This document shows, one piece after another, positions 59,818 to 64,000 of a stretch of DNA of 64,000 nt (the first letter of the stretch is position 1; each line of letters begins with the position of its first letter). Under the pieces are notes generated by a model that saw only the letters and a program-made list of their open reading frames with translations, searched no databases and was not told where the DNA came from. Origin of the DNA: CAYMCQ01 sp964389025 (GTDB lineage: Bacteria > Verrucomicrobiota > Verrucomicrobiia > Limisphaerales > CAYMCQ01); NCBI GenBank assembly GCA_964389025.1, contig CAYMCQ010000001.1, positions 62,001-126,000 on the forward strand, in the 5' to 3' direction. Position numbers and translations under genes: made by a program.

Positions 59818-61170
59818 ATGCCGAAGCGAAAACAAATCGGATTCGTGATTTTGTTCGCGGGATTCCTCGCACTGCTCTCACTCATTCTGGTGATCGGTGT
59901 TATTCCGCAGCAAGTCAGTTTGAAGCTGGCGCAATGTGTGGTTCGGGCACGTTTCCCCGACGTGCGTTCCATTTCGACAGCGCAGTTGGCCAACTGGTTG
60001 TCCGACTCGAATCGCGAAGCCCCCGTGCTGCTAGACGTGCGAACCGAGGACGAGTTCAACGTCAGTCATCTGCCCAATGCCGTGCGTGAAGTTTCGCCTG
60101 AAACGATTGCCTCCGGCAGACCGATTGTCGCGTATTGTTCCATCGGTTGGCGCTCGGCGGAATCGGTGCGACAGCTCGTGCATGATGGACACACCAATGT
60201 CCTCAATCTCGAAGGCTCAATCTTCGTTTGGGCAAGCGAGGGTCGCCCGCTGGAAGGACACGGACAAACCGTTCGCAAAGTTCATCCCTACGACGGCAAA
60301 TGGGGGAGGCTGCTGCCGTCCACGTTGCGTTCCGACCCAGGCGATGTCGGCAGCGAAGCAATGGCCCGCGCCCGACCACTACGTTGGGCCACCGGGCCTA
60401 TCCTTCTATTTTTGTTGCTGTGGTGGGAAACGCTCGCACCGTTCCTGCCTTTGTTCCGAAACAATGCGCTGCAACGCACCCGGCACGGACTGCGCAACAT
60501 TGCCATCGCGCTATTGAACAGCGGAATGACCGCGCTCTTGTTCGTTGGCATCTGGGCCGCAACCGCGAATTGGGCGGCGCACAATGGCTTTGGCTTGCTC
60601 AACTTGACCGACGTGCCGCCGCTCTGGCACGCGCTCGCCGCAGTGTTGGCTTTGGACTTCTGGACGTATTGGTGGCATCGCCTGAATCATCGGCTGCCGT
60701 TCCTGTGGCGCTTCCATCGCGCGCACCATTCCGACACACACATGGACGTGACCACCGCCAGCCGCTTCCACATCGGCGAAATCCTTTTCTCCAACTGCCT
60801 CCGCATTCCGTTGATTCTGCTGCTCGGAATCCACCTGTGGGAAATCGTCCTCTACGAAACCGCCTTGCTGGCCGTCATCCAATTCCATCACGCGAACGTC
60901 GGACTGCCGCGCAGGGTGGATCAACTGCTCCGGTGTTTTATCGTCACGCCAGCGATGCACAAAGTTCATCACTCGCGCTGGCAACCGGAAACGGACTCCA
61001 ACTACTCCTCACTGCTTTCCGTGTGGGATCGAATCTTCCGCTCATTCCGTCTCCGCGACGATCCGCGCACCATCCAGTTTGGTCTGGATGATTTCGCCAA
61101 ACCCGAAGACCAGACGCTTCCTGGCATTTTGAAAATCCCACTCGATCAGACCACGCGCCCGAGGCGGTAA
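59818..61170 (+). CDS. Rhodanese-fatty acid hydroxylase fusion
   Basis: The 450-residue protein joins a membrane-anchored rhodanese (about 50-155, active-site Cys107 in VAYCSIGWRSAES) to a membrane di-iron hydroxylase (about 225-435) with HRLNH, HRAHHSD, HHANVG and HKVHHSR histidine boxes. The first helix is at 9-29. The rhodanese could pass sulphane sulphur while the hydroxylase acts on lipids. It follows the transferase by three bases. Lipid-bound arsenosugars (arsenolipids) are a possible product. Confidence 0.82.
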   Translation: MPKRKQIGFVILFAGFLALLSLILVIGVIPQQVSLKLAQCVVRARFPDVRSISTAQLANWLSDSNREAPVLLDVRTEDEFNVSHLPNAVREVSPETIASGRPIVAYCSIGWRSAESVRQLVHDGHTNVLNLEGSIFVWASEGRPLEGHGQTVRKVHPYDGKWGRLLPSTLRSDPGDVGSEAMARARPLRWATGPILLFLLLWWETLAPFLPLFRNNALQRTRHGLRNIAIALLNSGMTALLFVGIWAATANWAAHNGFGLLNLTDVPPLWHALAAVLALDFWTYWWHRLNHRLPFLWRFHRAHHSDTHMDVTTASRFHIGEILFSNCLRIPLILLLGIHLWEIVLYETALLAVIQFHHANVGLPRRVDQLLRCFIVTPAMHKVHHSRWQPETDSNYSSLLSVWDRIFRSFRLRDDPRTIQFGLDDFAKPEDQTLPGILKIPLDQTTRPRR

Positions 61171-61178
61171 TCACCGCA

Positions 61179-62180
61179 TCACATACGAATGATGATGTCG
61201 TAGAGTTTCTTTAGCTTCTGCTCGCCGAGTTCCTTGAGCGAAGTAATTGGCTCTTTGAGCGCCAACCGCCGAAAAGCCAGATCATAAACCTCCTGCTTGG
61301 CCAGTCCGAGCCGACCGGCTTTCGACCAAATTGATTTGAAGAGTTGCTGACGCCACTCATCCGGGGCTTTCCGCCTGATTTTGGAGCGTTGCTGGGGGAC
61401 TTGTTGGCGAAGCCACTGAATCGCATTTTCACCAAATTCAACAGGTATCAGCTTATAGGACGTCACCTTGAAACGCCGATATAGATGGGAATACCAACTT
61501 GAATGCGAATCTGGCCGACCTGCGAGGGCGTCAATTCCCGCGAGAGAATCAATCAATCGCTTGATCTCGAAAGCCGTGGCTTCGTCAATGTGCCGATGGT
61601 CCGGCTGGATAATGTTTTTTTGAAGAATCTTCTTATTCTCCACGTAATCACCAGCAACTTGGGTGTTGTTGTCGCCTACAATCGTTTGTCGAATCGCGCC
61701 GGAAGATTCTTTGTCTGGCGTCGTCGTCACCCGCTTTGATTTTCTGCGCGGTGAAGATGAGGTTGCGCGTCTTCCAGAAAGTGATGCTCGGATTTCAGAG
61801 AGGAGTTTCTTTTGCGCGTCGTTTGGATTCAACCCGACAAGATCAATGTAAACGATGGAAGCGAGCAACCCGGGTGGTTTGCAGTCGCGCACTCGCACCG
61901 TGATAAGCGTCCTGTTTTCGCCCGTCGGGTCTTTCGCAAATGCTGCCGCCCATTCTGCTTCGGGGAATTTTGCCCCAAGATAATCGGGCGAAAGCACTGC
62001 CAGAGTTCGCTTTCCTCGCTGCACCGCCTTGTGCATCTCAGACACGAAATTTGAACCGGCAACAAAATCCTGCGCCTGCAAGATTGTGCTGAAACCCGAT
62101 TGATCCAACCAATCGCCGATGCCCATCGCCCAATGGACATCGGCCTTGTTATAGCTGATGAAGAAATCGGCTTGGTCCAT
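61179..62180 (-). CDS. TIR-domain protein with ORF6C-like C-terminus
   Basis: The 333-residue protein has an N-terminal TIR domain (about 5-135): DFFISYNKADVHWAMGI, AGSNFVSEMHKAVQRG and FPEAEWAAAF. Residues 135-200 are a basic linker (SSSPRRKSKR) followed by GDNNTQVAGDYV, a beta-helix-like repeat. Residues 205-270 (YSHLYRRFKVTSYKLIPVE) resemble the phage ORF6C DNA-binding domain. A TIR effector tied to a phage-like sensing domain suggests a defence role. It is preceded by repeat copy B. Confidence 0.75.
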   Translation of the reverse strand: MDQADFFISYNKADVHWAMGIGDWLDQSGFSTILQAQDFVAGSNFVSEMHKAVQRGKRTLAVLSPDYLGAKFPEAEWAAAFAKDPTGENRTLITVRVRDCKPPGLLASIVYIDLVGLNPNDAQKKLLSEIRASLSGRRATSSSPRRKSKRVTTTPDKESSGAIRQTIVGDNNTQVAGDYVENKKILQKNIIQPDHRHIDEATAFEIKRLIDSLAGIDALAGRPDSHSSWYSHLYRRFKVTSYKLIPVEFGENAIQWLRQQVPQQRSKIRRKAPDEWRQQLFKSIWSKAGRLGLAKQEVYDLAFRRLALKEPITSLKELGEQKLKKLYDIIIRM

Positions 62181-62270
62181 GTTTAGTCTTCAAGTGTGCC
62201 TGTTTTGACGAGCAGGAGATTATCACTCTGTTAACAGCGGGCAAGATTTCGAGGATGCGACTTGAGACGC

Positions 62271-62370
62271 CGTGACCAACGCGCGGTTTGCTTCGCTTCA
62301 CGGGCTGCCCGTCGCCCCGTCTCCCTCTCGACGACGCCCGCTCCACTTCTCAAACCGCGCGCTCGTCACG
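62271..62370 (-). repeat. Dispersed repeat, copy B, with inverted ends
   Basis: Bases 62272-62346 match 16038-16108. Ends 62271-62290 and 62351-62370 are inverted repeats of each other (18 of 20 pairs), so this copy can fold into a closed structure with inner ACGGG-CTG-CCCGT. The rest of 62181-62550 holds only the short repeat at 62486. Confidence 0.75.
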
Positions 62371-62485
62371 AGCTTGCATTTGTCAGGGCCACAGGTGCGG
62401 CGGGCTTCCGTCTGCGGCTCGGCGGCGGGTCGTTGCGCTGCGGCTGCGATTCGTTAAGCACTTCTCTCCGTCCTCCGCTCCACTT

Positions 62486-62514
62486 TTCCCGCTCGCCGAC
62501 CGCAGATCGAAGCC
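62486..62514. repeat. Short dispersed repeat, copy 2
   Basis: It matches 17813-17841 at 26 of 29 positions (see copy 1) and lies between the TIR gene and the 313-residue hypothetical gene. No gene or promoter is seen in it. Confidence 0.5.
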
Positions 62515-62550
62515 GGGTTCATTATGAGTTTCCCGGCCAGTGACAAACTT

Positions 62551-63492
62551 TCACTTCACTTTCAAAAGTCGGCGCAGTTGCCTCGGGTCGGAATCTGGCA
62601 TCCCGATTTTGTCCAACACCCAATAGTCCCTCTCGTCGCCTTTCAATTCCAAGCGTTTTGCCTCGGCCATGAAGCGACGGGCCTTCGCAGCCAGACTTCG
62701 ACGCGCTGATTCGTTTGCGTCGAGCTTCGTGCCCTGACGCTGCACGTCGCGGGAATGGTGTAATTTCGTGACAGAGCGCCACTTCAAATCCCGGTTGTAG
62801 TCGAAGCTCCAGTAACGCGGGATGACAATCATCGTGCCGTATGGAGTGATGTTAACGCTCAACTTCTGGAGCAGCGGTTTGTCATGTTCCATCCCGTAAA
62901 GCGTCCACTTGTGGCAAAAGGCATCGAAGACGTTTTCAAAACGATTCTTCTTGCTACGCCAAGCAAAGTTCCAATTGTCGGGCCGAAAATTCCGTTCGGA
63001 AACCATTCGCCGACGAATCACTCCTGAATCGCTTCGATGTTCGGCAAGGTCGAAGCGGTCTTTGATCCACTTCCAGTCGGCGAGGAACTCCGAGTCCTTT
63101 AACAGACGTTTCTCTCTCGCGTCGAATTTATGCTGGGCCTCAATGAGCGATTCGTAGCTGCCGCCCTTCACCAAATGTTCGTGTTCGGAAATCACGTCGC
63201 ACGTTTCCTCACTCGGCGGAGCGCCGAGCAGTGCGATTAACGCGCGGCACTCATCCGTGGGGAGTTTTCCCCGTTCCGCCAGCGCGATTAAGTGCTCGGC
63301 CAAACCGATGATGTCAACCGGCCACAAAGAAAATGGCACGAGCAGCCACGCTCCCAACCTTTGGAGACTTTCGTCGTTGTGCAGGTTCTCGGGCAAGAGG
63401 TGAAACCGCTTAATGAGTGCCGCGCCCGGACGCACACGACGGAACGCGAGTTTGGATTGCCGTCGCAAAGCATCATGCAGGGAATTGCTCAT
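62551..63492 (-). CDS. Uncharacterised 313-residue protein
   Basis: No domain recognised. The protein starts MSNSLHDALRRQSKLAFRRV, with helical segments and a late strand-rich part (SVNITPYGTMIVIPRYWSFD). The C-terminus is basic (RRSLAAKARRFMAEAKRLEL). ATG 63492 is preferred; a longer start at 63552 is possible. It lies between a TIR protein and an HNH gene, near repeats, so it is part of a variable region. Confidence 0.58.
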   Translation of the reverse strand: MSNSLHDALRRQSKLAFRRVRPGAALIKRFHLLPENLHNDESLQRLGAWLLVPFSLWPVDIIGLAEHLIALAERGKLPTDECRALIALLGAPPSEETCDVISEHEHLVKGGSYESLIEAQHKFDAREKRLLKDSEFLADWKWIKDRFDLAEHRSDSGVIRRRMVSERNFRPDNWNFAWRSKKNRFENVFDAFCHKWTLYGMEHDKPLLQKLSVNITPYGTMIVIPRYWSFDYNRDLKWRSVTKLHHSRDVQRQGTKLDANESARRSLAAKARRFMAEAKRLELKGDERDYWVLDKIGMPDSDPRQLRRLLKVK

Positions 63493-63531
63493 GGCGGATA
63501 TGCTAAACAGAGTCCCAGCACAAGTCACGGT

Positions 63532-63550
63532 GCGGACAGCAATTGTCCGC
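63532..63550. promoter_or_regulatory. Palindrome shared with the iteron field
   Basis: GCGGAC-AGC-AATT-GTCCGC matches GCGGAC-GTG-AATT-GTCCGC at 12003-12021 in all but the three bases after the first arm. It lies upstream of the HNH gene and next to the start of the opposite gene. Confidence 0.5.
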
Positions 63551-63655
63551 AATGGTCGTCCTTATCTTCTTGAGCGGCGCATGGCATACGTTCCCAAGAT
63601 TGAACAGTTCGTGTCCTGCCGATGGTTTCGGCTATCGCGGGCAAAACAACAACTG

Positions 63656-64000
63656 ATGAACATGAGATTCACGAAAGAACAACTGGATCAGATTTACCGC
63701 AAGACGAGCGGCTACTGCCACCTTTGCCATGCGAAGCTGTCGCGGAAAAACCACGCGCAGCACGGCTCGCGAGGCGCGTGGCACGTTGAACATTCCGTGC
63801 CGCGTGCCAAAGGCGGGACGGACCATCTCCATAACCTCAAGCCCGCCTGTATTTCATGCAATCTCGACAAAGGCACTCAAACCACCCGCACAGCGCGTGG
63901 GCGCAATGGGAAAACTCGCGCCCCGATGTCGGTCGAGAAGCGAAAGCAGGCAAAATCAGAGAACGCATTCCTGGGCGCAATAGGCGGTGGCGTGGTTGGT
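63656..64000 (+). CDS. HNH endonuclease, partial at window end
   Basis: The frame is open to the window end, giving 115 residues. GYCHLCHAKL, WHVEHSVPRAKGGTDHLHNL and PACISCNLDKG are the CxxC, HNH core and second CxxC of HNH endonucleases. The last residues (AFLGAIGGGVVG) begin a hydrophobic Gly-rich segment, perhaps a membrane tail. ATG 63656 is shown; ATG 63581 is in frame and would add 25 residues. Confidence 0.8.
   Translation, partial: MNMRFTKEQLDQIYRKTSGYCHLCHAKLSRKNHAQHGSRGAWHVEHSVPRAKGGTDHLHNLKPACISCNLDKGTQTTRTARGRNGKTRAPMSVEKRKQAKSENAFLGAIGGGVVG

Overview
The window is bacterial, GC-rich and gene-dense. Family content (large families of ECF sigma factors, DUF5069, DUF3179, thioredoxin-HEAT proteins, MNIO/bufferin genes and a large arsenosugar-type cluster) suggests an environmental member of the Verrucomicrobiota, near Pedosphaera/Limisphaerales. 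This is an inference from gene content only; no rRNA or tRNA gene was found to test it.

Region 1 (about 1-17.9 kb) looks like a mobilizable element. It carries a RadC-like protein behind a highly folded RNA-like leader (112-336), a MobF (TrwC/TraI-type) relaxase, a ParA/TraL-like ATPase, a VirD4/TraD-like coupling ATPase and an iteron-like repeat field (11.9-12.1 kb). Between relaxase and coupling protein lies a compact cargo operon on the minus strand (10.9 to 5.7 kb): two dCTP-deaminase/dUTPase-fold paralogues (one with the catalytic Glu replaced by Gln), a degenerate HD-phosphohydrolase fused to a TIR domain, a ThiL/AIR-synthase-like kinase and a four-helix SLATT-like membrane protein, with a convergent small TIR-like gene. 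This is the best candidate for an undescribed antiphage system. A DUF2971 protein, a Gly-rich miniprotein and an unknown 375-residue protein follow.

Region 2 (17.9-24.3 kb, minus strand) encodes a YyaL/DUF255 thioredoxin-domain protein, a GT2-GT87 fusion and a second GT87-like membrane glycosyltransferase, plus a small lipoprotein.

Region 3 (24.7-44.3 kb, plus strand) holds exported redox proteins (TlpA-like, DUF3179, two HEAT-thioredoxin proteins), an ECF sigma/anti-sigma pair, ArsM, a Pit phosphate transporter, the radical SAM enzyme ArsS, a MerC-GDCCVxC protein, a bufferin-like Cys-repeat peptide with its MNIO (DUF692) and DUF2063 partner, a peroxiredoxin, NrtS, DUF5069, an MTA-phosphorylase-like enzyme and a second sigma/anti-sigma pair. 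Region 4 (44.3-48.9 kb, minus strand) is regulatory: an ArsR operon and a TetR operon, each with clear palindromic operators.

Region 5 (48.9-61.2 kb) starts with a divergent sigma54 activator that has a four-Cys motif in its GAF region and three matching upstream sites. It faces a plus-strand series: AhpD-like, YHS, DUF1348, nitroreductase, DUF5069, DsrE-like, PNPOx-like, ECF sigma, DUF547, TVP38, MerA-like reductase, a fused TIGR04282-TIGR04283 transferase and a rhodanese-fatty acid hydroxylase fusion. Together with region 3 this looks like an extended arsenosugar (or related organoarsenical) pathway: ArsM methylates arsenic, ArsS transfers an adenosyl/deoxyadenosyl group, the phosphorylase removes adenine, and the fused transferase could add the aglycone.

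Region 6 (61.2-64 kb) returns to mobile or defence-like genes: a TIR-ORF6C-like protein, an unknown protein and an HNH endonuclease running off the end. Short repeats shared with region 1 (16038/62272, 17813/62486 and a palindrome at 12003/63532) link both ends of the window.
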